A DNA stretch of 64,000 nucleotides, taken from assembly GCA_010279815.1 (NCBI GenBank), contig QEOQ01000221.1, positions 326,973 through 390,972 on the forward strand. The letters are read 5' to 3'. This document shows positions 1-12,588 of the stretch, in pieces. A model generated the notes under the pieces. The model was not told the DNA's origin, searched no databases, and was given only the letters and a program-made list of their open reading frames with translations. Source of the stretch: Brachionus plicatilis (taxonomy: Eukaryota > Rotifera > Eurotatoria > Ploima > Brachionidae). Positions within the stretch are counted from its first letter, which is position 1. Each line of letters starts with the position of its first letter. The position numbers and the translations under genes are program-made.

Positions 1-285
1 ATTTTCAAAATAAGCATCAATTTTTTAAAATTTTAAATGCTTGGACAATTCTCTTTCATATAATTCATGGTCATAAGGTCAATATCTTTTCATTATCCTG
101 AAAACATGTGGTCCGTAAACAGCCTCTCAGGATTTTTCACATTTTTTCTAGTTTTACAATCAACAAAAGTCAAAAACTAGGTCTTACAGTCCAACTGATA
201 CTTAAGCGTTTAAGTTTATCAAATTCCCTACAAAATGGTCGATGGTGGACAGTTTTTGGATAATTCCTAGAACCATCCGGGAGAA

Positions 286-548
286 GGCATTGTGAAATTT
301 GGTACAAAAAAAAAAAAGAAAATATTAAAAATGCCAAAGCTTAAGTTATGAAAGACCAAAACATGTTCTGTAAATTGTAGCAACTGATACATCCTTTGTA
401 CCACCAATATGCTGATTCTGCAAAATTCTGCAATAAATCTGCAGAACTGAGAAAATTTTGAATTTGGGATAACCATGTTTTGGTTTTTCAGAATTTGAGC
501 TTTGGCATTTTTTATATTTTATTTTTTGTACCAAAATTCTCAATGCCG
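286..548. mobile_element. Foldback MITE, GGCA-end family (copy 1)
   Basis: The two halves are inverted repeats of each other. The left arm begins GGCATTGTG and continues through GGTACAAAA and ATGCCAAAGCTTAAGTTA; the right arm mirrors this and ends in GTACCAAAATTCTCAATGCC. The arms are roughly 75-80 bp and meet at a short TGCAGA-containing centre near 425-440. Likely target-site duplication CGGGAGAA / CGGGAGAG (7 of 8). No coding capacity is visible. A half copy lies at 27707. Confidence 0.75.
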
Positions 549-680
549 CGGGAGAGCCAGCTCAAATGTTTACTTTGTAAATGAACAATTAAAAACACAA
601 GTTCCAATAATTCATTTGGTCATTTAGATCAAATTTTTAAACATTTTATTGTGTTTATGTTATGTTTATATAATACATTC

Positions 681-796
681 NNNNNNNNNNNNNNNNNNNN
701 NNNNNNNNNNNNNNNNNNNNNNNNNNNNNNNNNNNNNNNNNNNNNNNNNNNNNNNNNNNNNNNNNNNNNNNNNNNNNNNNNNNNNNNNNNNNNNNN
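681..796. other. Assembly gap (116 N)
   Basis: A run of N within the 3' flank of the U2AF65 gene. Nothing can be said about its content, and its length may be an estimate. Confidence 0.99.
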
Positions 797-926
797 AAAA
801 AGAACAATTTCCTTTGTATAACCATTTTTTTATATTTTTTCTTTTTCTATTACATAGACCAAATAAATTGGTACATTCCAAACACTTCCACTCACACACA
901 TGTAGAGACAAAGAAAAAGCTAAAGA

Positions 927-2830
<1,904 letters not shown>

Positions 2831-4430
2831 GAAAATTATTAAAAAAAATTTAAAGAAATTTTTTTATTTATTTATTTATATATTTTTTTTTTTAATTAAA
2901 GATTTTAATTAAATTAATATTTGAATTATAAATTTTGGTTTAACTGATACTATGCCTGAATTTGTATATGAATATTTAATTATTTTTTCAATATTTTTGA
3001 ATTTTATTTGAAAAGGCTGGTCATCAAAATGGATTTGTTTGTCGGAAATTTTTTTCAAAAAGTATCAATGTGTTATGCGTGGTAATTAAAGCCTTTATTT
3101 TATTTTTTGAAGAAATTTATTTATTTATTTATTTTTTTTTTTTAAATTAAATATTTTAATTAAATTAATAGTTTATTTATAAATTTTTGTTTAACAAATA
3201 GTTTTCTTATCTACAACATGCCTGTATTTGTATGACAATTTAATTATTTTTTAATTGTATTTTACTACTAAAGTATTTTTTTTTTTAAATTAAATTTTCA
3301 ATAATCATATTTGTAAAAAATAGAGGAACTTAAAGTAAAAATTTTTTAATTTTTTTGGGAATACAATTAAAGATTTTAATTAAATTAATAGTTTATTTAT
3401 AAATTTTAGTTTTACAAATAGTTCTCTTATCTACAACATGCCTGTATTTATATGACAATTTAATTATATTTTTAATATTTTTTAATTGTATTTTATTAGC
3501 CAAGTATATTTTTTTAAATTAAATTTTCAACAATCATATTTGTAAAATTTAGTGGAACCTTAAGTAAAAATTATTTAATTTTTTTTGGAATCTAATTAAA
3601 GAATTTAATTAAATAAATAGTTGAATTATAAATTTTGGTTTTAACTAATACCATACCTCAATTTGTATATGAATGTTTAATTATTTTTTCAATATTTTTG
3701 AATTTTATTTTATAAGCTAAATATTTTCAAAAACAGATTAATAACCATTAAAAATCTTTAAAAACCTATTTAAGATTTTAAGACATGTTGATAACTTATT
3801 TCAGCTTTGTACAGTTTTCTCTTGGAATTAAGTAAAAGATTTAAATTAATTTTTGAATTTTATTTAATTAGCTAAATATTTTTTATAATTAAATTTTCAG
3901 CAATCATATTTATAAAATTCGGTGGAACTTTAAAAAATTCAAGAAAAAAAATTTTTTTTCAAACATTTAATTTTTTTTTTGAAAAAACTGGTTTCAAAAT
4001 GGATGTATTTGTGGGAAATTTTTTGTTAAAATTTTTAATAAAATAGATTTGTAATTTAAATAATATTTTTATAATATTCTTATTCTCTTGGAATTAAATA
4101 AAATATTTTAAGTATTTAATGGTTTAATTTTTAATTTTAGTTTAAACTAATAGTGTCTAATCTACAACATACCTGAATTTGTATAATTTATATTTTTTTA
4201 TGTTTCACTCAAAATTAACTAAGCCGAATATTTTTCTAGCATTAAAAAAAAGTCGTTTTTCTAAAATTATTAATTCAATTGATTTTCAATTATGTTTAAA
4301 ATTTAGCAAACAAATAATTAAAATTTTTAATTTGTGATAAATTATTAAAAAAATTTAATTTTTATTCAATCTTTTTAATTAAAATTTATTTTTATTTAAA
4401 ATTTAATTTATTTTTATTAAAATTTAATTA
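2831..4430. repeat. Diverged AT-rich tandem repeat, roughly 210-250 bp period
   Basis: Related blocks recur near 2905, 3155, 3367, 3597 and 4095. Each has TTTTAATTAAATTAATA, then TTATAAATTTTGGTTT or similar, then ACAACATGCCTGTATTTGTA (variants ATGCCTGAATTTGTATATG, ATACCTCAATTTGTATATG), then CAATTTAATTATTTTT. Spacing is irregular and the copies are diverged, so this is an old array. It sits between the two copies of the U2AF65/PEX16 intergenic region. No gene is visible. Confidence 0.6.
3029..3091 (+). pseudogene. Relic copy of PEX16 exon 1
   Basis: ATGGATTTGTTTGTCGGAAA followed by TATCAATGTGTTATGCGT|GGTAAT parallels the PEX16 first exon at 5768-5818 (ATGGATTCGTTTGTGAGAAA, ending CTTCGT|GTAAAT). 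A frameshift in the T/A run separates the start from the end of the exon. The preceding GGTCATCAAA context is also shared. A shorter relic with the same start (ATGGATGTATTTGTGGGAAA) lies at 3999, and another lacking the start lies near 2782. Confidence 0.6.
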
Positions 4431-4439
4431 TTTGAGAGA

Positions 4440-4975
4440 CTTCGGTGGCCAAAGAATTACCAAGGTCTGGTAGATCTCGAAAGCTTACCAGTCGAGATGA
4501 ATTAATCATATATTAATCAGTGGAGATGTATTAATCATAAAGGTATTGGGTGTTGCTCTATTTATACAGGTAGAATCAATCAGTTTGTATACATGGACAC
4601 CCTGGAAAATCAGTTGTAACCATCAGCCGAGATATTTTTTGATCAGAGTCAGCAATGGATTTTTCAGCAAGATGGGGCTAGTTAACATACAGCTCATTCC
4701 ATTCGAGATTGGTTTCAAGAAAAACAAATGTCGGTTCTCCCTTGGTGCCCATGATCACCTGATCTTTATCCCATAGAGAATTTATGGTCATTTATATACC
4801 ACAAAATGGTCAATACAAAGATTACATCAGTAGAGCATCTAAAAAGCGTTCTTATTGATGAATTGTTGAAATTTCCAAATGATGTAGTCAAGAACATGAT
4901 TGAATCTATGCCAAAACGTGTCGCAGAGCGGATTAAAGCTAAGAGCGGCCATTTTAAATGTTAAAAAATATTATG
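4440..4975 (+). pseudogene. Decayed Tc1/mariner-type transposase
   Basis: Across several frames the sequence reads as a Tc1-family DDE transposase with internal deletions, frameshifts and stops. An N-terminal piece reads GRSRKLTSRDE (about 4472-4503). After a deletion come YTGRINQFVYMDTLENQ, then WIFQQDGA, HTAHSIRDWF, SVLPW and PIENLWSFIY, then a C-terminal tail ending RVAERIKAKSGHFKC before a stop near 4963. FQQD, HTA, LPW and PxxNLWG-like motifs are diagnostic of Tc1-like transposases. No terminal inverted repeats were identified. It is non-functional and lies between the duplicated promoter copies. Confidence 0.85.
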
Positions 4976-5529
4976 TTCTAAATTTTGTAGACATTTTTTT
5001 TGATAAAAAATAAACCTCTCTTTTTTTAGCGATTTTTTCGAATTTTTTTCTTATCCTAGTTTTAGTGCTTTTCCGATAAAAAATTTTTTCTGAATAAAAT
5101 TCAAGTAAAAATATCATTTTTGTTTTTTTATTTAGCAGCACAGCTTTCCAGAAACAAACTTTGAATAAAAAAAATAAATGTTTTAAATTTTCTAGACATA
5201 TTGTATAAGTCTTCGATCTTAAATATATTGAAATTTTATCAAAAACTTAGAAATTTAACCTAAAATTCCGAATTTTTTGAAGATCCTTTTATCAGCTAAA
5301 TATTTTTTTATCAAAAATTATATTTTTAAAATGCAAATAAAAAAATCAAATCCTTCTAAATCTACAAAAATTTATTAAAATTCTGCTAATTTTAAGAATT
5401 ATTACAAAAGAGAAAATAGATGATTTAGGATTTTTTTAGAAAATTTTAATTAAAATTTTTTAAAACATATAAAAACATAAAAATCATAGTAAAAATCAAA
5501 GCAGATTTTTTTCTCTCAAATAAGATAAT
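4976..5529. other. AT-rich spacer, nothing recognised
   Basis: Very AT-rich sequence after the Tc1 relic, with no open frame, repeat or RNA that I can support. Confidence 0.6.
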
Positions 5530-5767
5530 TTACCATAAATTCAAAGTTTATCAATTTTTCTTTCTTTCTTTTTTCATATTTTTTTGTTGTGATTTTGAAA
5601 TTCATGAAGATAGCTATTAACAAAAAGAAGTTCTCGAAAATTGCATAAATTGCACGCAGACATTTCCATCTAAGTACTAGTTTATTGAATGCACATATTT
5701 GCAGCCTACTTTGTCTTTAATTTATTTTAGATTTTTTTATTCAATTTCGAAAAGATTGGTCATCAAA
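5530..5767 (+). promoter_or_regulatory. Duplicated upstream region directly before PEX16
   Basis: This is a second copy of about 2498-2760 from the U2AF65 side, diverged but colinear (blocks GAAATTCATGA, TTGCACGCAGAC, TTTATTGAATGCACA, CTACTTTGTCTTTA, GGTCATCAAAATGGAT). It ends at the intact PEX16 start codon at 5768. It is presumably the working PEX16 5' region. No TATA or initiator element is claimed. Confidence 0.55.
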
Positions 5768-7996
5768 ATGGATTCGTTTGTGAGAAATTTTGTCCAAAAG
5801 TACCAGCGTGTTCTTCGTGTAAATTTAGCCTTTTTTAATTTTTGGAAGAAATGAGAAAATTTTTGAAATTTTTGGAATTTTTTTTTCTAGAAGAGAAGAC
5901 CGGAAAACTTGCTCAAACTACTGTCCGCAATCGAGTACACCGAGGCGATTTTAGAAATAACAGCTGGCAAGCTCTTTGGCAAAGTGTTCAAATGGTTGGT
6001 TGTGTTTGTGACCCAGTTGGCCAAGTAATCGCGTGATCTAATTTTTTGTCCAGCACTGCTCTATTTTCATGCCTAGATGCATAATTAAGCTGCAATTGCT
6101 TATTTTCCACAAGATTGGAATTCAGCCGGTGCCATCTCTGTTCAACTTGAAGTCTTTGATTGAGACTAAAGACGGCGCACAGCAGGAAGAGAAAAAAGAA
6201 GGCTTTTTTGTGCTCAAGCACTCAGGACGAGCTGTCCGAACCATCAAAAACTGTGAGACTAAGCTGGTTTTTTCTTTCTTTGAAGAATTTATTTTTTATG
6301 TCAAGCCCCAGTCAATCTGGAAAATCGAGACTGGTCTGTCCCGGTATTGAGTGCAACTGCTGCCAATAATGAGAATCAAAATAATCATTTTGATCCCAAT
6401 ACAGATAGGATGAGATTTTTGGCCGAGTTGATCTACATTGTTCGACCTATGTGTCACAGTAAGTTAATTGGTTGAGGTATAGACAATAAACTTCCTTTTA
6501 TTGAATTAAAGAATTTTTTCAAAATGGTATAAAAATTTTCTTATTTTTTTAAGTAGTTCAATTTAGGCCTTTTTTGGTTCTTTTTCTATTTTGACCTAAA
6601 CCCTTGAAACTTAGTTTTTTTTTTAAAGTGGAATACCATTGTAAAATAATCAAAATTTCTTGAAAATTAACTAAAATAGCTTAAAATTTCGATGCTTGAA
6701 ATTTTAACTAAATTATTCTCTGAAAAACAAAAAGATATAATTAACAATGATATTTATCAGATGTTATGAAATTTAAATAATTTAGACCATAGAAAGATGT
6801 ACAAAATTCTAATAAAAATCCGAATAAGTTTTCTCTTTTAAAATTTTTTTCAAGTTTTATGCAAAAAAACAAAAAATGTACACCAATTTTCTAAATTTTT
6901 TTTATTAAACTTATAAATACGGATTTAAAAAAAACTTAAGACTTAAAAATTTTTGAATTTTTTGCAATTTTTCACCAACTTAGGAAAAAAAAAGAATAAA
7001 TTACAGAATAAAAAATTCAATGTATTTATCCAAGTTTTTATGAATCTATTGAAAAATAATTAAAAAAAATTGCGAACAGAAATTAAAGAAAGAAAGGAGG
7101 TTTTTAAATTAAAAAACCAAATTCCGAAAATTAAATGGACTTATGACCTCCATTTTCTGATTTTTACTATTCTATTGTTTTAAAATGACTAATTTTTAAG
7201 TCACCAAAGTCAATTAAGATTTAATTTTTTTTAAAATTTATTCATTTTAAAAGAATTAAAAAAAAAATCGGTTCGTAATTTTTTCAAGACCAAATCAATT
7301 ACATTCATGAAAACTCATATTTTTTGACACTTTTTTAACCTCATATTTCAATGAATTTACTCAATAAATTTACGTAAAAATTTAATTTAAAAAGTTAAAA
7401 CTGTTTGTTATGAAAATTTATGTCATCTTCATTGTTTTTTAAATATCTGTGAATTAAATTCAAATTTTAAAATTGAAAAAGAACCAAAATCGATCATTAA
7501 AAAATCAAAATCGTCCTTTTCTGATTGTCTATCCTTGAGATTGTTTGATTTAAAAAACTCAAAAATTATTAAGTTACATCTATGCTTCTGTTCAAGCCAA
7601 AATCATGGATTCAGTATTTCATTGCTTTGTCAATGGACAGTACAAGGTTGACAAATAATTTAAATAAAACGGCATAAAATAAATTTTTGTTTTTTAGCTT
7701 ATTTTTGATGAATGGAACTCGCAAATTGAGCAAAGAGCAAAAAGAAGAGCTAAAAAGAAGAACTTTGACTCTTTTATACTATTTAATACGCAGTCCATTC
7801 TACGATTTATATTCTAGCTCAATGATAAACTTAATTTTGACGCTTATTGAACAACGTATTATAGGAACCAAATTTTTAATAAGTAAATCAATTTAATAGA
7901 ATCTTTTTATTAAATTTTGTTAATTTTTTTTAAGAATATATCAAAGAATACATACCATACTGGCAATCAATATACAATTATTGCTGGACTGTTTGA
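5768..7996 (+). CDS. PEX16: Peroxisomal membrane protein PEX16 (7 exons, N-terminal segment missing)
   Basis: Joined exons 5768-5818, 5891-6024, 6077-6252, 6306-6458, 7574-7646, 7698-7882 and 7935-7996 give 834 nt (277 aa), all phases agreeing, with GT-AG introns of 51-72 nt plus one of 1115 nt. PEX16 acts in insertion of peroxisomal membrane proteins and PEX3 recruitment. Family matches: LLSAIEYTEAILEITAGKLF (exon 2), SGRAVRTIKN (exon 3), MRFLAELIYIVRPMCH (exon 4), SMLLFKPKSWIQYFIALSM (exon 5), LKRRTLTLLYYLIRSPFYD (exon 6) and EYIPYWQSIYNYCW (exon 7). The human protein is 336 aa. About 65-70 residues that normally lie between the short first exon and exon 2 are absent, and the 72-nt gap between them has no room for them. 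Either an exon was lost, or exon 1 as drawn is not the true start. Exon 1 rests only on frame, donor site and conservation among its copies. The last exon overlaps a palindrome arm. Confidence 0.85.
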
Positions 7997-8850
7997 AAAT
8001 AATTTAATACCAATGAAAATCTAGATATTTTGAAAAACATTGATTTTAAATTTTAAATTATTAGATTTTAAATTATTAAAATCTTTATTCAATATTCTAA
8101 AATATTATTTTTTATTAATTTATAAAAATAAAAAAATGGTTTGGCTAAGTATTTTTTATTTTTTTATTAATACTCTGAATAATTATATTTGTTTAATTAG
8201 ATTTAAAATTAATAAAAAGAGAAATATTTTGTTTTTAGTTATTACCAATGGTCTTTTTAACATTTTGAAATTTATTTTGAACAAATTTTAAAGGTATCAG
8301 TTATTTGAATTTTAATTGATTGAATGATTCCTAGCAGAGTTGTTAAAAAGTCCCAAAAAAAGTCCAAGTCCGGACTTTTTTTTTAAATTTGCTAGATCAG
8401 GCTTCATATCAAAAAATTAATATACTCTTGGGTTGTCTAATACAATAGATCAGAATTTTCTTGCAATTCTAGCATAAATTACTTCACAATTCTTCTTCAG
8501 TTTTCAAAATTTTAAAGTCTGGACTCGGACTTTTGAAAGAAAATTAAAAAAAAAAAGTCCTGACTTGGACTTGATTATTTAAAAAATTTTCAATTAAGAC
8601 AAGATAACATGAAAGTTTTTTCATGAATTCAAATTTTGAATGTAATTTTAAATTATCATTTTTTGTCTTGAAATAAATTCTAAAATTTGAAAATATGATA
8701 TTAGGAAAAAACGACAAATTATTTTTGATCTTTACCGTTACATCATGTCGTTTTTGTTTTATCATTCTCTACAATAATGAGGAAAATTTTAGCATCTTTT
8801 TAAGGTTTTGTCTCTTATGATTTTAAATAAGATAAATTACTTATCAATTT
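7951..8850. repeat. Left arm of large interrupted palindrome
   Basis: From CATACCATACTGG inside PEX16 exon 7 to about 8850, this matches the reverse complement of about 11371-12588 with few differences over long stretches. Both arms carry the same 78-83-codon open frame (8040-8291 here). Relative to the right arm it lacks about 300 bp after 8570, so it is the deleted copy. The spacer holds a lamin-like gene. Confidence 0.9.
8335..8572. mobile_element. Truncated hAT-like MITE (CAGAGTTGTT family)
   Basis: Begins CAGAGTTGTTAAAAAGTCCC directly after ATTCCTAG and contains the palindromic AAGTCCGGACTT motif. Its far end is missing, through the deletion that also shortened this palindrome arm. The full copy is in the right arm at 11946-12219. 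Confidence 0.7.
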
Positions 8851-9710
8851 CGAATTTATTTTTAACGTTAGATGATCAATTGGCTTAAATGAATGCTCCG
8901 ATCCTTAAAAAATTTGCTTTCAGTGAAAATGAAGACTTTCAAATGGAAGATAATCTATATATTAAATAATCTATATTAATCTTCATTATATATAAAATTT
9001 GTTTCAATTTTTTCCAATTTTTTTCAAAATAAAACTCAATATTTTATTGAATAAATATTTTTTAATTTTAAACTAATAATTTTTTTGAATTAGTTTTAGA
9101 CTTTTATAAAAACAATAAATGATTATTGATTTAATATGAAAAAATATGATCTGATCTTTAAAATTAATTTTCTAAATGTTCTGTTAATTTTATGGTATTA
9201 AATTAAAATTTATGATTTATAAGAAATTCTGGTGAATTATTAAAACAAAACAATTTAATACAAGAAAAGTTTTTTGGGTTTCTAAAAATCAATCTTAAAT
9301 GTTTTTCCTTTTTTAAAATTATAAGTTAATAATTTATTTAAATTCTTAGCAATTTATCATTTATTTTGCAGTTGATTTTAGGCTCAAAAGTTACAAGAGG
9401 TTTATGGTGACTTGTTTTATTAAATTTAAAGACTCAAATATAATCTTTAAGAAATTAATCTAAAATTTAAATTTATGAATACATTTTGTTATAGTAAAAA
9501 CTAGATGCTTCTTTGAATACATGAAAAATAATTAGATTCATGATCGGATCCAATTTAAATTGTTACAATAATTTTAAAAATTTATTTCTAATCTTTAGTT
9601 ACAATGTAATACCACGTGATCTTTTTGATTTTTATCCACATCTAAGTTTTTATAATTGAAAAACAAACACTAATTTAACCAATTTAGCTTATTTTTTAGA
9701 AAATTTTAAA
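8851..9710. other. AT-rich spacer inside the palindrome, no feature seen
   Basis: 5' flank of the lamin-like gene. I found no additional gene, repeat or RNA here. Confidence 0.6.
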
Positions 9711-11120
9711 ATGTCGAGCAAGTTACCAAAATTGCGATTGAATGAGCGCCAATCTTTGGATGAGAATTTTAATCAGCCAACAAGAACAAGGATTCGATCA
9801 AATTCATTGAATCCTGACTTTAAGTCTGTTCGAAAAATGATGCTCAACAACTGTATTCCAGAAGTTCATGATCTGAACAATCGGCTGGATCAACTGGTAA
9901 AAAAATACCGCAATTGTAACACTTCCTATTTTGCTGATCAGACCCTTGATGAAATAAAATCAGCTTATCAGTCTCAATTTAAAATTTGGAATGCAAAAAT
10001 GGAGAAAATTGTGGAGGAAAAGACCAGACTTGACCTAATCAATCATTCTTTGAGTGGAAAATTAATTGAGTCAGAGAAAAAACTGCTCCAATTAAAACAA
10101 GAACTCGAAAGCTTGGTATCTTCCTTGAAACTTCAATTGAGAGAAACAAATGAAAAATTGGAAAGTTCGAGGACAGATTGGCAAAACGCTGAGGCCAAGC
10201 ATGCGTCCAAAATTGATGATCTAGAATTAAAATTGGTTAACGAGAAAAAAAGATCTGCTGCTATGGAGAACAAAATTTCGGTCCTGCAACACCAACTTGA
10301 TTTTAAAGAAAGTGTTTTTGAAAGAGAGGTTGCAGAATACAAGCGAATTTCAGAGTTGAGTCATAAAACAGTGGAGAACAAAATACGTAGTGATTTAGAA
10401 AATCACTATGAAGTCTTTAGAAATGAATTGTTAGAGAAGGTAGCTGAAGAAAAAGAAATAATTAGCGATAATCTTAAGCGGTATCACAACAGTAAAATTT
10501 CTCAGATGGAAGCGGATATTAAGAGAGCTGAACGGAGAAAAGAAACTGCTGAAAATGAACTGCAAGATGCGACCAGAAAAATTCAAGCACTGAACCAGCA
10601 AAATGAAACAATGACTGCTGATTTTATAAAAAAACTACAACGATTGGAACAAGATAGAAGAAGTAAAGATGAAGCCTTAAACTCTTTGAATGATGAAAAT
10701 GAATTGTTGAGGAAAGAATTTGAGCAAGTTAAGGAAGAAACAGTTTGCTTACATAAAGAAATTAGGAAATATAAGACAATAATTGAAGATGCTGAGAGGC
10801 ATATGAATATAACACCTAACACTACTTCTTCGCCTAAACCATTTCAATCACCTGAATTGGAAAATCATCAACAGTCAGACCGAGGAGCATTATCTCCAAT
10901 CGTATCGAGTAGCTTGATTGATTCTTCTGATGAAGAAAATTCGAGAAAGAGACGCCGATTGCACATTGAAATAGAAGATGATCCGCAAATAATTTATAGG
11001 AATGGAAAATTTTCAATTGAATACAATTACAACAACAAACTTCGAAGACAAAACGCAGTCCAAAGTGATCAAGGTACTGCTTCGTTTTTTAATATTTTTA
11101 ATTTTAATAGAAAAAAATAG
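9711..11120 (+). CDS. Divergent lamin-like intermediate filament protein, tail truncated
   Basis: A 469-codon intronless frame. Head about 1-50; a long coiled coil about 52-364; a short tail. Lamin-like marks: HDLNNRLDQLVKKYR at the rod start (compare lamin LNDRLAVYIDRVR); AMENKISVLQHQLDFKESVF (about 184-203) like lamin [21 protein letters not shown]; and EETVCLHKEIRKYKTIIEDAE (about 342-362) at the usual rod end. After the rod come a serine-rich stretch and a basic nuclear-localisation-type SRKRRRL (411-417). Nuclear lamins form the mesh under the inner nuclear membrane. Missing here: the Ig-fold lamin tail domain (only about 50 residues follow the basic signal) and a C-terminal CaaX box (it ends NRKK). 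The stretch from rod start to the DFK motif is about 37-40 residues shorter than in lamin A. Codons are AT-rich, unlike U2AF65 nearby. It could be a cytoplasmic filament or another coiled-coil protein. The lamin reading comes from motif comparison by eye. Confidence 0.65.
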   Translation: MSSKLPKLRLNERQSLDENFNQPTRTRIRSNSLNPDFKSVRKMMLNNCIPEVHDLNNRLDQLVKKYRNCNTSYFADQTLDEIKSAYQSQFKIWNAKMEKIVEEKTRLDLINHSLSGKLIESEKKLLQLKQELESLVSSLKLQLRETNEKLESSRTDWQNAEAKHASKIDDLELKLVNEKKRSAAMENKISVLQHQLDFKESVFEREVAEYKRISELSHKTVENKIRSDLENHYEVFRNELLEKVAEEKEIISDNLKRYHNSKISQMEADIKRAERRKETAENELQDATRKIQALNQQNETMTADFIKKLQRLEQDRRSKDEALNSLNDENELLRKEFEQVKEETVCLHKEIRKYKTIIEDAERHMNITPNTTSSPKPFQSPELENHQQSDRGALSPIVSSSLIDSSDEENSRKRRRLHIEIEDDPQIIYRNGKFSIEYNYNNKLRRQNAVQSDQGTASFFNIFNFNRKK

Positions 11121-11945
11121 CTTTTTTACCCAATTAATTTATGCTTTCCGAACTTAATTTTTTTTAGAAATTAAAGAATTTTTTATTTAATTTTTTTATC
11201 AAGGAATTTTTTTTTTAAATTCAATAAAAATAAACTTTAGATTAAAATTAAAATTTTTAATTTAATAAATTAAATTTAATTAAAAAAAGGCCAAAATTAA
11301 TGCAATAATCATCTATTGTTTTTATAAAAGTCTAATATAAGACTAATTTAATATACTAATTAAATATATGTTAAGTAATTTATCTTATTTAAAAACATAA
11401 GAGACAATACTTGAAAAAAAGCTAAAATTTTCCTCATTATTGTAGAGAATGATAAAACAAAAACGACATGATGTAACGGTAAAGATCAAAAATAATTTGT
11501 CGTTTTTTCTTAATATCATATTTTCAAATTAAAGAATTTATTTCAAGACATTAGAAGAATAAATGATTATTTAAAATTACATTCAAAATTCGAATTCATG
11601 AAAAACCTTTCATGTTATCTGGTCTCAATTAAAATTTTTTTAAAATTTACAAATTTTATAAATAATTTAGGATGAAATAACTTTTTATTTTAAATGTTAA
11701 ATTTTTGAAATTTAAAAATACAAATTAAATTAAACAATATGTATTTGATTAGAACATTTTGAAGCAATTAGACAAGAAGAATTTAAATATTCTATTTTAA
11801 GATCAAAATCAAGCTTTTCAAAATCAATTTTTAATAATAATTTTATTTAAAATATTCTTATGAAAAAGATCACTACTAAAAAGCCCTAAAAAACTAAAAA
11901 AATGTATGTTTTCTTACATTATCTGCTGCTCCACTAACTTGGAAT

Positions 11946-12219
11946 AAGAGTTGTTTAAAAGTCACAAATCAAGTCCAAGTCTGGACTTTTTTTTTTAAAT
12001 TTTCTTTCAAAAGTCCGAGTCCAGACTTTAAAATTTTGAAAACTGAAGAAGAATTGTGAAGTAATTTATGCTAAAATTGCAAGAAAATTCTGATCTTTGG
12101 CAAGTCTATTGTATTAGACAACCCGAGAGTATAAAAATTTTTTGATTTGAAGCCTGATCTAGCAAATTTAAAAAAAAAGTCCGGACTTGGACTTTTTTTG
12201 GGACTTTTTAACAACTCTG
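11946..12219. mobile_element. hAT-like MITE, complete copy with target duplication
   Basis: A 274-bp element with ends AAGAGTTGTTTAAAAGTC and GACTTTTTAACAACTCTG, inverted copies of each other apart from a changed first base. It is flanked by CTTGGAAT and CTAGGAAT (7 of 8). An 8-bp duplication with CAGAG-type ends fits the hAT superfamily. Non-coding. Confidence 0.8.
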
Positions 12220-12542
12220 CTAGGAATCATTCAATCAATTAAAATTCAAATAACTGATACCTTTAAAATTTGTTCAAAATAAATTTCAAAATGTTAAAAA
12301 GACCATTGGAAATAACTAAAAACAAAATATTTCTCTTTTTATTAATTTTAAATCTAATTAAACAAATATAATTATTCAAAGTTTTAATAAAAAAATAAAA
12401 AATACTTAGCCAAACCATTTTTTTATTTTTATAAATTAATAATAAATAATATTTTAGAATATTGAATAAAGATTTTAATAATTTAAAATTTAAAATCAAT
12501 GTTTTTCAAAATATCTAGATTTTCATTGGTATTAAAATATTT

Positions 12543-12588
12543 TCAAACAGTCCAGCAATAATTGTATATTGATTGCCAGTATGGTATG
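12543..12588 (-). pseudogene. Inverted copy of the end of PEX16 exon 7
   Basis: Reverse complement of 7951-7996, encoding the final residues (IPYWQSIYNYCWTV stop) without the rest of the gene. It marks where the palindrome duplication broke into PEX16. Confidence 0.85.

Larger units (their letters stand above)
11371..12588. repeat. Right arm of large interrupted palindrome
   Basis: Reverse-complement match to 7951-8850. Outer end at 12588 (GTATGG complement of CATACC), inner end around 11371-11376. It carries about 300 bp (about 11640-11950) absent from the left arm and a complete hAT-like MITE. The interval 11121-11370 between the lamin-like gene and this arm holds only AT-rich sequence. 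Confidence 0.9.

Noticed and set aside
8040..8291. Frame of 83 codons repeated (as 78 codons) in the other palindrome arm at 12263-12499
   Set aside because: Conservation is explained by the arms being copies; the peptide is AT-driven (Leu, Ile, Lys, Asn, Phe) with no motif. A tiny gene cannot be fully excluded.
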